Shown here: positions 48,454 through 62,233 of the stretch, piece after piece
Numbering within the stretch: the stretch's first letter is position 1
Layout: every line of letters starts with the position of its first letter
From: Chaetorhynchus papuensis
Lineage: Eukaryota > Chordata > Aves > Passeriformes > Rhipiduridae
Assembly: GCA_013396525.1 (NCBI GenBank)
Contig: VWYX01000661.1
Coordinates: 1 to 64,000, forward strand
Reading direction: 5' to 3'
Length of the DNA: 64,000 nt
Position numbers and translations under genes: made by a program
Notes under the pieces: model-generated
The model's input: only the letters and a program-made list of their open reading frames with translations
The model's database searches: none
Told to the model about the DNA's origin: nothing

Positions 48454-49313
48454 TTAGGACAATTTTGTTGCAATGGAAAGCCGGTATGTAGCTGTTTTGG
48501 TTAAAATTATCCATAGAAGTATAGCAATATAAAAGAATTAAAATAACACTTAAGAAAATGTACAAGGGAAAAGAAAGAGAGACAGAGAAAGACAGGATAA
48601 GAATAGTAAGATATCACCACCACCAAGGAGATTTGATTGTTGCTGTTTAATTGTCTATTGGCCAAAGTGATGGTCGCAGTCTTGATGCCCTGTTGTAGCT
48701 GTTAAAGTTGCATTGTCTTGGTTGCTTCAGATCACTTGCAAATATCTTAAGTGACCCTGTGTGGCTGTTTTAGATGCTGTAGTCTTGTAGTGAATAGCAT
48801 TCCCTAGATTTTAAAAAAGAGAATATTTTTAGAAACATTGTTAAGCTTCCTGTTGAAGTGATGATCAGTTTTTATGAAATGGGGTGATCTATAAACAATA
48901 AATGGCAAGAGGAAAGAATAATGGCTCTGATATATAAAGAAAGCCTAGAGGGATAAAGCAATCTGTGCAATGTCACACAAGAAATTGACAGAAATGCTGA
49001 GCGCTTCATCTAGAGTCTTGAGTCCATGCCCTGGACTCTAACTGTTCTGTGGAAGAGAATATAGTCCAAAATTTGGAGTGACATTAGCATCACAAATATC
49101 GATATTGCAGTTCCCATTGGCATAGTAGTGCAGCAAAAGACTGCATACTTAAGTTTTATTACTGGGTGTTACTGATTATTTCATCAATTTTTTAATCTAC
49201 AGAGAGCAGGTGGTGTGTTGTTTGGTTTGGTTTTTTTTTCCCTGTATGATGCATGAACATAAATAAGCTTCAAAAACTTTCTGATGCTTTATATCAGTGT
49301 TGCTGTCGTTAAA

Positions 49314-49336
49314 TTATTTATTTATTTATTTATTTT
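49314..49336. repeat. (TTTA)n microsatellite
   Basis: About five TTTA units in an uninterrupted 23-base tract. Confidence 0.85.
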
Positions 49337-51629
49337 GCATCTGGTGGGGTGTGTTTACTGATGCATGATTTTTGCTAGGAATAACAAAGTGGCCATCAAA
49401 AAAACCCAGCCACAGAGCCTCAGATTCCAGCTCAGCCTTAGCTCAGAACAGATAAAACCGGTATATCTTTTTTTCAGCTATGTCTGATCTCTAAGGAACT
49501 CTATACTGGCTAGGGGTTGCCATGTTGCTATGTTATTGAGCCCTTCACACACCTTCCTGGGCTTTTTCTCTCTCTTTTTCACTCTACAGATGTGCCTCCC
49601 CATCAAAATATGAACTGTCTCTCTATAGTGGCTGCTGTAGCATAGGGAGCATGAAAAGAAACCCTGCAATTCCTTGAGGAGCAAAAGATTCTCAGCAGGA
49701 CAGCCTTTGTTATGCAGATTTTAAAATGACATTCAGATAAGAAGATGAAACGTGATTGTTTCCATCTTGGGAATGAATGCCTTTATTCTGTTCATTTTTC
49801 TCTTTTATCTTCTTCCTATTTTTTTCTTCCTAGCTGCAAGTTTGGATAAAGGTTAGCCCAGCATAGGGAACTTAAAATCCTGCTCTGAAAGTATGGATTC
49901 ACTCTAGAAACATGAGTGATACTCGGCTGACCTCTGGTTCTCAAATCCAAAAAAAAATATTATAGATTTCTTTCTTTCCCCAATTATCTTATAATTGCAG
50001 GGCCTTTCTAATTGATGGAAAAGATCAGGGGAGAAAAAGTGCCAAACAACAATCTCAAATAAACAGAACATTGTTCTTTTCCCCACCCCTGGGCTGCTTT
50101 TTATATACGACTTGTTAAAAATAATGTGATTTTCAGGGTATGGAAATGGAGACCTTGTTGTCTGCTAACTGCATTCGGTTCCTGAGATTAGCAAAATCAT
50201 GAGGACTTCAGGTAGGCAAAGAGGGAAGTCATACAAGACATTTAATGTGGGCATGTGTTCCAAACAGGGTTGGGGCTGCAAATAACAGTTTCCTTCTTTG
50301 CAGTGCATTGTGCTCCCCTGCCTGTGACTTACTTGCAGCTCACAGGACTTCCTCTTGTAAGTTGGTAGAGTATAAATTGTATACAGCTTTTGTTATGTAG
50401 CCTGACTTGGGTCTTTCCCACTTCTAACCTTGAATAATCTGTCTCTTTTTCTGGTGAAGAGATAAATGAAAATCAAGCTCTTGCTTGTGGCTGTAGCCGG
50501 GGGTGTCAGTTTGTTGGATCTGGCAGCATGATTTTATAAACCATAAAAAGAGAGAGAAAAAAAGCAATAACCTGTGAAGAATAATTTTAACAGAAGTGGG
50601 TTTGAGAAGGATTTAAATGGTTGTTATCCAAAGGAATGTTTTTGAAAATCAAATGGTAAAACTACCTAAGAAATGATGTGTTTACATTTTTTATTGTCCT
50701 TGGTTTTGTTTGGATGAGGACCAGCAGTGTCAAGTTTTTTTGCTCATGCAGGAAGAAAATTATATTTACAAGAAAATTAATTTAAGAGATCAATTAAAGG
50801 TTACTTTGCTGCTGGCAATCAGGAAGGCAGATATCTTGACACTCCTGCTTAGTTGCAAACATTTTATCTTCCATAATTTCTATGACTATCAGATTTTTTT
50901 TTAAATGTTTTCTGCTATTTTGTTTGCTTTGGCAAAAAGTGGTAATTGGGGATAGACACTGACTTCTAAGGCCACAGCTGCAACAAAATATGTTAATATG
51001 CTTCTTCCTCTCTTGAAAAGAGGGAGAGGGTTGCCTAATTGTGAATGTCACTGAATTAAAAACCTCTGTATGTGCTACTTTGAGATTCTGTTTGTTCTAA
51101 AGCGAAGACAGAAACTTGATGTTGTAAAATCACCGGTGAGGGGGTCTGTCCTGAAATAACATTGGATGGGAACCTTTTGGTTGTGATACTACATCGTGAC
51201 ACAGTCCAGAAGCTGAGGAAGAAAGGGCTGAATTTCTTGGAAATTACCCAGGAGGAGGAATTTTCCATGGCTTTCAGGGTCCATAAAAGGAATTTTCTTC
51301 AGGGTCCTAGGAGATTTGTAATCTATGGGCATTGGTTGTCTAGAGCATGCTCCTTTATGGGTCATCAGTGTAGCAGTATATTAGCACATGACTCAGCTAT
51401 TAGTTTTGTTCTTTCAGAAGAAGACATGGAAAGGCTAATGAAAATGTTTTCCTGGTCCCCTGTTTCTGATGACCGCACACTACTTTTTGTAGCTGCTGAA
51501 GCCCACTCAGTACTGGCCTGAAGGTAATTCAGTTTTTCTGGCAATAATGATAAGTATGTACAGACATGGTTTTTTTAAAATTCCTTTTATTTATTTATTT
51601 TGCTTTCTGCATCTGAAGAATGAGGTTGT

Positions 51630-51765
51630 AAAAAAAAAAAAAGACCACACCTTTCATTTTTAAAACAGGTATGTGATTGTTTCTTCTGAAAAAAAAAATC
51701 ACAAAGCAACAAAATCCCCACATAAAAATCATAAAAAACTCCAAACCAAAACAAAAAAAGCCCTG
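51630..51765. repeat. A-rich low-complexity patches
   Basis: Thirteen A at 51630-51642 are followed, from about 51690, by A/C-rich sequence such as aaatcacaaagcaacaaaat and accaaaacaaaaaaag. Confidence 0.7.
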
Positions 51766-52922
51766 GAGTTTTGTCTTGGCATCATATTTTAATTCTGACA
51801 GGCTGACATGTAAGGGATTTTACCTAGAGCAGTACAGTTTTACCTTCTGTGTCCGCACAGCTTTTAGTCTGCTGTATACCTAAGCAGGTTGGCTGGCATT
51901 GCTGTCAAGAAATGGCCCTTTATGTGTTGCACAGAATTAAGGAAATGGGTGTTGCTACTGTCTGACTTCTAATTTGACAATTTGTATTAAGGTAACATTC
52001 TTACAAAGACCTTCCCACCTTCTAGGTTGGCTGGATCCACTAGTGGTGTAGAGCCTCTGTAGCCTAGTTCTGTTTCCATTGTGTTCATAGAAACTGGTTC
52101 TATTTTTAATTTCTCCTCCCACACACCCCAACACTTCTGATCAGAATAAAATTAGTGAATAATGAACAATTAATTTTTCATATATTCTAAATCTAATTTT
52201 TAAAGAGACATGGTAGGCGATTCACATTTTTTATGTTAAATCAAACAGAATATTTTGATTTTTGACTATTACATTTTTTCCTAAATTTCTGATTGTTGTT
52301 AATTTCTTGAATTAAGGCCTAACGTTAGCACTTATCTCCCAGTCATGCAATTAAAGCAGAGACATCTATTGCCGCTGAATACTCTGTATTTAACTCCTTT
52401 TGGAAATTGTTTTAATAAGTTTTATTATAAGGAAGATTTGGCAGTTTGGGAGACTTAGGTGTGACAATATATTTTATAAAATTTCTCTAACATAAGGACT
52501 AAAATTTGAATACTATTCCCACCTTGTAATAACCTGTTCTTTTGTTTGTCTAGACACAGAAGAACTGCTGATGCTATTTAACATCTTAATTTGTTCCAGG
52601 CTGACAACTATGACTTCAGATTTCACAGTGAAAGCATAACTCATGAACAACAAATCAATATTTCTATGCTCATGGTTAAGTAAAAATGGGTTTCATATCG
52701 GTAAGCAGATCAAATTAATGCTTACATCTATAGTTTTGTAGCTACCAGCACTGCAATTTTAATTGGTGCTGGGATCCACAGTGAATAGCTCTTGGTCTTT
52801 AAAATACACTTGCATGCATGAAGTTAACAGGTGAGTTTCCTATTCAGAGAAGGTAACTAATACAGAAATATCTCTGTTTTAGAGATAAATTTATTCAAAA
52901 ATGCATATATATTGGGTTTTGG

Positions 52923-52994
52923 TTTTTTTTTTTTTTTTTTTTTGGGGGGTGTGTGTGGGTGTGTGTGTTTTATTTTGTTTTGGTTTTTTTTTTT
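52923..52994. repeat. T21 - G6 - (GT)n - T12 compound simple repeat
   Basis: Twenty-one T (52923-52943) are followed by six G, an interrupted GT repeat to about 52968, then T-rich sequence with 12 T ending at 52994. The tract is likely unstable in length, and base counts here are prone to assembly error. Confidence 0.85.
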
Positions 52995-53782
52995 ATTCCC
53001 CAACTATTGCATAAAATATGTGAGGGTAGCAAGCCAGCACTATTGCAGAAAACATCACAAGGAGATTGATGGATAATTTTTCACGGTGCAGAAAAAACAT
53101 TTTTGAAAATGTTAGTGCTTGCTTGTAATTTTTTTTTAGACAGTGTTGCCAGTGAATATGACTAACTCCATCTTTCATTTTTCTTCAGAAAAAAATGACA
53201 TAGTGTAGCTGCTCTTGTGTACTTTATATTAATTTATTTTAACTTTTAAAAAAATAATGAAAGTGAAGTTTTACATTCCCCTCTTCCCTAGCTTTGTTCT
53301 TTGGGTTTCTGAATTGTTTGATATTCTGAAATTAAATGGGAACTCATGTGTTCCATGCTTTTTTTGGGAATTAAATTCTCTAATACAAGGCTATATTTTC
53401 TATTTGTTGAGTAACTGCCTGTTCACTTCGGCAAAGGGTAATAATACAAAAAACCCACAAAGCTGTTAGGAGACAGTCCATATATTCTGTATTTGGGCAT
53501 GCACTATATTGCATACACTAAAGCACAATTGTTTTTGTTTCAGTTTGCCCTGTGTTTATACTGCACATTTAGGGAGGGAAGAGCCCACATGTTTCTGCCT
53601 CTATAGAAAACACATCTCTGTAAGTCCAGGTGAAGGTTGCGTGAGGGATGGTCAGGCACTTTGCTCTTCTGCTTTTGTATTATATGGCCTGGTAAAAGTA
53701 ATCTAGGAGAACTGCCAAATCTGAAAAAAAGTCTGCATCTGAAAAAACTCAGTGAAGCAGGATTACCAAACTGCATGATTAT

Positions 53783-53823
53783 TAAAAAAAACCCCAAAAC
53801 CAAAAAACCAAACAAACAAAAAA
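53783..53823. repeat. A/C-rich low-complexity tract
   Basis: Runs of A broken by C (aaaaaaaccccaaaaccaaa) over about 40 bases. Confidence 0.8.
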
Positions 53824-56800
53824 CAGGGAGGAGGGAAATTAAGTCATCTAAGGAGAATCTTCTTGAAAACTCTCAAGGTTTCCTCAGTGATTACAGTGGC
53901 AGGAGTCCCTTTATATTCTTCTAGGGCATGTAAATAAACTTTTGCGTAATCTCTTGGTTCCAACAAGTGGCTCCTCATGAAGAACATAAAATACATCATG
54001 AGTAATGTCAAGTGGAAAACTGCCTGTGATGGGATGATACAAAAAGTAAGAAGTAAATCTTCTTTGGGTAAGCTAAATTTTAAGTTTGTTTTCCATAAAA
54101 GTAGCTGTTGAATACTACTTATTACCTAAGTAGGTTGTCTGAGTACTAGCAACATAGTTACAGTGCTGTTGTGGCAAATTCTGGTTTTCAATGAAAGGTA
54201 AGATTGTGAGCCCTATAGTGGACCTCAAAATGTACCTTATCTGAGCTGTCAGCATCCTTTGAGGTGAAAATAATTTCAGACAGCTAAACGTCTTTATATA
54301 TGTGAGGACTGTTGCATTTTGGCCCAAGAGAAAATAACACTGCTAACTAAAAGGGGTTTTTGTGTGTATTTGTTGCTTAATGTTGCTATAGGGCTCCACA
54401 CTGTCAGTCTTTAAACATATTTATTTTCTGATTTTTTTCTTTCTTATTTCTCTTTCTTCCTTTGACCTAGTTTTCATAACTGCCCTTCCCACCAAGAGAA
54501 TCCTTCTACCTGCTTCAGCACAGTGACAAAAGTCATGTTAAGGTACTGCTGACATCTGTCCCTAGCGGCTAAGCACAAAACTCAATTGCTCACACACTTG
54601 ATCATGTGTGATAAAATGCTTTGCCTTTTCTTCAACTCCAGCCTCAGGTTTGATTAAGGTCAAAGTTAAATTTAACAGAATACTGCGAAGAGGGAAATAT
54701 ATTTACAAAGATTCTGTCTTGCAGTAAAATATGTTAAACATGATAAAATATATATGTGACGAATCTTGGTTATTTTCCCAGGGAAACATAAAGTAAATTG
54801 ACCCTCATTACTCTTGAGAGCTTGTGTAAATTCCTGTTGCCAGGTCTTGGCTGCAGGGAATTCTTCTGGCTTCATCATCTTGTAAGATATATAGGCCAAG
54901 TTCTGTGGTAGTGATGAAAACATATAATAACATTAGCTGGCAAAAAACCTCTCCCTCTCCTTTTCTCAGACTACTGTTTTTAATCATAGCTCTTATCACA
55001 CCAGTGATGTGTCTGTGTGGATGATGTTTTGCAATAATAATGTTGCAGTACCAGAATAAAATGTACACAGAAAGAGCAGTCTCAGTGCTGAGGATAATTC
55101 AGGGAAACAAGCCCAGATGCTTGCTGGTTTCTTTCAAGTTTTGACATATGCAATTTTCAGAGAAGAAATCAGCACCATATTCAAGACTCTGAATGTCTTC
55201 ACCGTTCATCAGGTTTGCATCTTATGTGTGGCTTTGGTTATATAATCTTGACTGAGTTCCTTTTGAGTCAGTCCTTAAAAAAAAAAAATAGGTAGAGAGG
55301 AGATATTTTCAACACTGAGAGTGAATATGTGCCTTCACAAAATTACAGAGACTCGACATATTTATAAAGTTTTTATAAGTAAGCACTAATGTAGAGTACA
55401 GGGAAAGATGTATATTCTAAAAAGTGTCTGAACTGCACATGTTTACTTTGATGAAGGGCCTGATACCCCTGGAAGAACAGCGAACCAGAAATTGAATGTG
55501 ACCACAAACTATTAAGAAAAGTCCATTCAACCAAGAAAGTATTTCAGCCATGCCATATAGTAATAGCTTCCATGACTACTCTACATTTAGGGGAGAAGAT
55601 GCTTGACATGTTTAAAAAGCTTTGGCTTTCTCATCTGAATTTTTCATTACAGTAGATAAAAAGTTGACAGATCAATTTTATTTAAGGAACAAGTTGTACA
55701 GAGTTTCATTGAAAATTACTATGAGAAAAATTTTTCTTAGGTGAGAGTACTGTATATTGTGAAGAATTCTGAATGTACTGCACATGGCAAAGAAAGACTT
55801 CACTGTTTTCTGCCATTCTGTACCAATTGCATGAGTATATTTGGTTATTGCTGTTACATTTAAAGCACAAAAATAGCTGTCTGGAACCAATGAGAAAAAA
55901 CCTTTTTTTTGTTAGTGGGTTTTTGTTTTTCTAGCTTTGATTAAAGATAATTTAAGATGCAGTACATCAAATGCTGGATGAGAAGTTTTGTTTCTAAAAC
56001 ATGTTCTTGTACCCATTTGTCTTCGACAACTTAAAATTCTCAGCCCAGCCTCCTGGTGGTTTGACTGCCTCTTGACCTCAGTGGGTCCAGACAGCCTAAA
56101 TGACACTGAGCTGTCCCTACACCCTAGTGACTATGTCAGATTGCTGCAAGTTAAGGGTAGCAAAATCTCTCCTTTGTACATCCATTTGCAAATTTTGTTG
56201 TTATTCCTATATAGTCCTTATCTATTTATGCAAAGCAATGTCCAGGAATCCTATCCAAACTCGATGACCTTGTAATTCTATACAAAATGTGTGAGGTGTA
56301 TAAGAAATGGGTTGTAGTGGAAATGCTAGAAGAGGTGTAATGTCCTCCAAGTACTTGAAGAAACCAGAGCAGAAATGCACTTGACAGACTCTGAGGAAGT
56401 AATAAGGAGACACTGGCAATATGATTTCTGAATAAAGGAAAATATCCTGTTCAATTCTGTTTGAAGTTAGGTTAAATCACCTCACAAAGATTAAATACAA
56501 ATGAACTGGTCTGTTTTAGGACCTTCCTGAGCTGTATGGTTTCATAGTATTGGTAAACAACTGTGAAAAATTCATTTCATGCTTATTTACTGTAGCAAAA
56601 TCATTGACTGAATTGCTACAAAAAAGTAAAAACTGGGTCACAGGAATGCCAAACAGCATGTGGTGCAGCTACACAAAGGTTTGTGTATTCTGATATTGTT
56701 TTATCTGTGACCTTGTCTTGTGGCTCCTTCCTCATGGGAGCAGGAGCTGTGATCTCACACTGATTGCCAGATGGCAGCAGGAAGCCCAGAGCGCATGTAC

Positions 56801-58210
56801 TGACAAACGGTGGGGAAAAAACAGCTGCACAGAGTGATTGCACACTGCCAGGAAAGAGGCACTGAGCTGGAGCCCAGAGAGAGTGTTAAGATACCTGCCA
56901 AGTCTAAAAAACCCAGGTGGGAGCAAGGGTCTGCAGTTCTTTTCCAAATGACACTAGAAAAAATGGACAAGCTTTAAAATGTGCACATAACCAGAGGACT
57001 TGCTGTGCTCCTTATTATTCTCTGTAATAGAAATTTTCCAAATAGGCTAAATGTTGAAGTTATATGATTTTGTAGGCACATGTGTAGGGCTACATTTTCT
57101 GAGAGTAAAATGAGCCCAGAGAGTGGCAGGGCTCATTTGTGAAGTACTGACTAAAACCCTAACAATCCAATCTCCTGTCTGTGAAGTGAAAGTCACTTTC
57201 TTAACAGTCTTTGGTCAGACGCTGACTGTCCTATCAACTGACACTTCACAGGTGACTATTGGTTTATTATATCAGGGATTCCAGGATGATAATGTTTGTG
57301 AAGGTCAAAACAGGCCTGGCAGATACAGAAAAATGTCCTTATTTTTCCTAATAGGGCAGCTCACAGTCATCAATTCATGTTGATGTAGTCTTTTCCTGTT
57401 TTGTGGACCTTTTCTTTCTTCTCCGCAAATGCACAGAGAAAATGAAGAGAGCCAGAGAGGCTGAAGGGAAAGCTTTCAGCCATTATGTACCCTATTCTGT
57501 GTTTCCATTTGGTTATCAATATATTATTCTGATGTCTTGAATCTTCATTGGTGTTGTATGTGTTATTCCCCTGTTGCTCCTGCCTCCAGGAGCATCCAGA
57601 TGATGTGCTGTCATGTGCAAGACTATTTCTCTTATTGCATGTTTTGGTACTCTGTTATTTTTTTGCAGATAGCAGTTCCCAGAGTATCTAATTGGCTTCT
57701 ACTAACATAAAGGATGTGTCCTTCCTTGAGCTGCTCAGGTATTTCTATTTGGTTCTGTAAATGTCACCAGGTTTGATCAAGCAGAAAGAAGCATGTGACA
57801 CTGTAGTGGTATTGCTGTCATCTGGAGGGAAGACTTTGTTCCCTGGAAGATGTGGTGCATGACGTTATTACAAGTTTTTCTGAATCTGCCTGAGCTTGAC
57901 ACCTGCAGTCTGCCTGGAAACAAATCTTTAACGCTATTAGAGGAAAGAGACTTCTTTTTACTTCATTACTGTTTAAAATGGGAGTTTTATACTGTTGGAA
58001 AAACATCACACTGATTCCATTATATTCTCCGTGTAGCTGGAGAAGAAGCCTGGGATAAGGCAGAGGAGGGAAAATGCAGCCATCCCAGAGCTTCCAGCAA
58101 AAGCAATTTAGGAAGGCTTTGGGGAGATCATTTGCCTTCTGGAAATATTCTCCAGTTTCTCTCAGCTGCTTTACCTAGTCTATAGTTGTCAATTTCTTCT
58201 TGTCTTTTAG

Positions 58211-58303
58211 CTCTTGCCTTTGGGGCTGACCTACAGCTTGCAGAGAATCAACCCCAAAAGTTTCTGTGCTTGGTCAGATACAAGCCCTGCTGCATGTGCT
58301 GCT
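58211..58303 (+). other. Exon-like segment, weak
   Basis: A pyrimidine-rich acceptor (ttcttcttgtcttttag) precedes 93 bases (31 codons) open in more than one frame, and gtaaga follows as a donor. One frame gives a run of cysteines near the end (CCMCC). It resembles no protein I know, and frames open on both sides of the segment argue for chance. Confidence 0.12.
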
Positions 58304-59965
58304 GTAAGAGGTGTGTGGTCAGCATGGTGCAGCTGGGAGGGCACATCTATAATTGCCCAACTATGGCCAATGAGGCAGCAGTCAGAAAAACTGTTGACTC
58401 CTTGAAGCTTTCTCTTTGTCCATAAGTCAGATCCTGGCTTTCATTTTTCTAATGAGAGGAGAAGCAGGGAAGAAGCTCCCACTGCCTTTGTGCTCATCCC
58501 ACTCGATCTCAACCTAAAGTTTTATGTTATTCTAAGTACTGATTCAGGCTGGCTTTCAACCCATAGCCTAAAAGAAGAGAAGCTGTTTAGTACAATTTTT
58601 TTGAGTGTTTTGTTTTGTTTTCCTTTTCTTCTGACTTAGGCAGCCAGTACAATTTGAGATAAGAAATTAAGAATTGATTTTGCCATGAATTTATACATTT
58701 CTTTAAAACAAGAATAATCCAACCTAGATATGTCAAGAGAAACAGACTGCTCTTATGCTTGTAAAAGTTGTAGGCACAGTCTTCATTGGCTAAAAACTAG
58801 GTGCATGGAAATTTTTTGTGCTCCATCAGTCTAAACTCAGTCCTTTCTTTGAATATCAGGCTGTATTATTTTAATCAGGAGTAATACAATCCTACTCTAA
58901 TTTGCTCTTCATGTCACATGTGTAACCCCCACAGACTTAGCTACATTTCTTCAAGTGTAACCAATGGAGATTTTCACAGCAATGCTGTTGTTCCAAAGGA
59001 CAGACCATGCCTAACTTTTCTATTATCTTATCTGATTCTGCAGGATTAGCCAGATAGGGCTTTGCCCCTAGAGCAGGTTTACATGACTAGATGTACATCT
59101 GGCAGGGTTTTGTTGAGAAGAACAATTTTATTTTGTGTTGGTCATTTACTTGAATTCCTAATACTAGTTTAAATGGTTTGCATTTTTTCAGGTTTGAAAC
59201 TCAGGTGTTTGAAAGTTGTTTTCCAGTACTGAAAAACTGGTCCCGTACAGTATGATCTTGTCAAAGAAGAGATAACAAGCCTCTTTGCTAGCTGATTGAA
59301 ACAGAGAGAGGTTGCACGAGTTGCTTCAAGACTTTTCAATGTTGCTTTGCCCAGAAAATCAGCAAAAAGTTGCCTTTGTTGAAATGGAATAATTACAGCT
59401 TCAAACTTCTAATGTCCTTTAATAAAACTTGTCATGTTCTTCCCTTATAAGCTGGAAAGAAGAAACTGGTGATGGTGAGGGAAGCAGGGTCAAAGTGGGA
59501 GCAGTTGTGATCTCCTATTGCCCATTATCCTGTCAGGATGTTGAAGGAAGAGAGAAGACAGGGGACATGATGTTTCAAAAGTGAACAACTCATGGGCTCC
59601 CTTGGCTCTTAGGAGAGTAATGTAGTGTTGGAATGAAAAGTGTCTTTTACAAAGACTTAAGTACTTGCAAAGCACCCAGTGGTAATTTAATGTTGGTTAA
59701 AAAAGACTGCTGGTTAAAATTATTTATTTTTTTCTTTTATATAAGTAGTGGAAAAGCTAATGTAATGTAAAAGAATTAATCCTCTACAAAACCCACTTCA
59801 ACAGTTCTTTAGCATGATTGTTCATTTGTGAGTAAATTAACCTTAAAACTGACAAAACTGAATTCAGTTACAGAGCCTGGACTTTTATTTTAGTTTGTTT
59901 TTTCTTTGTTGTTGTATCTGTTTGTTTGCCTAATTATATCAGTTGGATTTGTTGGGGTGGTTTTT

Positions 59966-59985
59966 TTTGTTTGTTTGTTTGTTTG
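59966..59985. repeat. (TTTG)n microsatellite
   Basis: Four to five TTTG units following a run of T. Confidence 0.85.
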
Positions 59986-62205
59986 GTGATTTTTTTTGAG
60001 GAAGAGAAAATCCTTCTCTCAGCCTTCTCTCAAAATGTATTTTTATTCTTTTCATCTCCCTCCAAATCCTCCCCCTTCATTTATAAGTCTCATGCCACAA
60101 GAAGCCAAACAATTTATCTCCAGCTTTCTAATATAGACATTTTCTTTGGCTAAATTAGAGGAAGCATTTATACAGTCATGAGCAAAAAATTAGCAAAATT
60201 CCCTCTGTTATTGAATTGCATACCTCCAATGTCCAAGGACATCTGGTACAAGTTAACACCCTCATTCTAAGAAGAAGACAGTGCTATTTCCTGCTCAGTG
60301 TCTCTTCTTTATTGCTCCTAGCTACAAGGACACTTGTGACAACTTCTCATATCCCCTAATGAAGATGAGATGCTTTATCACAGAAGCCACCATAAACCCA
60401 ACAAACTATGCTATGTTATACCCAAAGTTACCCAGGTTGCATAATGAACCAGTAATCCCAAACTGCCATTTCTTGTTCAGCGCGTTACCAGTGCAGAATG
60501 CCCTGCTTTTTCTCACCAATTCAAATGTTCTCTTGAGTGTATCAACTGTAAAAAATGTAATTCTCATAATGAAATGGGAAATTTTGTCCCAGAGTTTCCC
60601 AGTTTTGTCTCAGAGTTTCATTTCCTTCTTTAGGGCAGACTTCTGAGACAAATGTGAGACTTGGTTGGGAACAGCAGTAGGAACGGAGGGTGTTGACATT
60701 GTTTTGCCAAAATATGCTCCCCCATTCTTCTCTTCATCCTGGGAGCACTGAATGCAAATGAATTTCTAGCAAATTAGTTTTTATTCTCCACTACAACAGC
60801 TTTGTACTATCCTTACTGAAAATGCCTGCCGGGAAACTGTTCCTTGGTTTAGTTGCCCTAACTTTGTATCATGCCCAGCTGGAATATGGTTTTGGAAGGG
60901 CAAGAAAGACAATAATCTCTGTGATAGGAAAAGTGGAGAGGACAAGGCTGAGTGAATTTCAGAACACCACCTTTCCCCAGTCTCTGCTGTATCTAGGCAA
61001 GCGTTGCCATGGCACAAAGACAAGGCTGACATTGGCTGATGTCTGACTGGAAAGAGATGGGTGACTGGGAAGTGGTTTGTTAGATTTGACTCGGATCTCT
61101 GCTGCCTTCAGCATCCTGTTGGAGGTGAGTCTCAGGGAGAGAGAAAAGCAACACTCTTGCTTTGTAGCTATGTTAATTGAACTATGGAGGTTTTTGGTCA
61201 ATTTTTTTTTTTAATTTGTTCTTGTTTTGGTTTTTTTTGGGGGGAAGGGGTGTTCTTAATTTGTTTTTTTTCCCCAGGTTTTAAAGATACGTAAGGGCTA
61301 CTTCTAGTAAGTAAAGGGCAGGACCTATAGACATCCTCTTCAGGGCAAGAAGAGTATTTTGCTCCAGACCTGTTTTGAGAAGCTAAAGGAAGGGGAGAGA
61401 AAGCTGTCACTCATGAAGCTAATTTCCTTGGGCCTTCTGAAACTAGTATGTACCTTGCTGAAAAATTTATCAGTAGCTCTGTGTAAGTATAAATGAAAGC
61501 CTGTTGAAAAATCCTTCCAGATATTTATAGAGTTTATATTCCATCTTCTTCCCAGTTTAAAGCAATTAAAGGAATTTAGATCTGTACAAAGGTAATGCAT
61601 ACTGAGAAGCTTGGGTTTCTCATAACATTATTTATTAATTATTGATTTTAAAAATTCTTATGGGACATAAAAGGTAATGATATTTCCTCTAAGAAAAGTT
61701 TGGATATTATGACACTGCAGAAGATTTAAGTCCATGAGCAAGAGTTCAACTGTTAACAGATTCTGCTACTGTCTGGGAAAATGAAATTGAATGGCAAGTT
61801 ACCAAGAAAACTCTGTATCTTTAAGTCAAATGCAAAGACAAAATAGAGTCGAAAAGAATTTGGCATTTTGTTCTATCTTACTTGTGAATATACTAAGTGC
61901 TGGATAAGTTATCATTTAATCTTTTGTAAGTGTATTTTGAAAGATATATTATTTTGATAAGCAGCCATTATAAATGATAAGAGGCTTGAGATAGATAGGG
62001 ATGGCTACTTCTTGATGGTTATCAATGGGCCCAGGAGACCTACATACAAAAGTGATTGTGACCAAGATTTAACCAGGCTCTAAGTTTAGAGGTATAAGAG
62101 TGCAAGCCGAAAATGATATCTCATACTTAACATCTTTGCAGGCAAGAGTAAATATAATGCTGAAAAAGTGAACCTTGTTGTTCATCTGTTCTTTGAGGAT
62201 AATTC

Positions 62206-62233
62206 CTTGAATCAGATTTAGATCTGATTCAAG
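62206..62233. repeat. Perfect 12-bp hairpin with 4-base loop
   Basis: cttgaatcagat and atctgattcaag are exact reverse complements separated by ttag. Fewer than one such perfect short-loop hairpin would be expected by chance in the window (roughly 0.04 by a simple base-composition estimate). It is too short for a microRNA precursor, and flanking pairing stops at once. Confidence 0.9.

Noticed and set aside
51162..51521. 119-codon plus-strand open frame that reads plausibly protein-like
   Set aside because: TTG start just after an in-frame stop, no domain or motif recognised, and no splice context.
60281..60646. 121-codon open frame
   Set aside because: No recognisable domain; composition is like the surrounding non-coding sequence.
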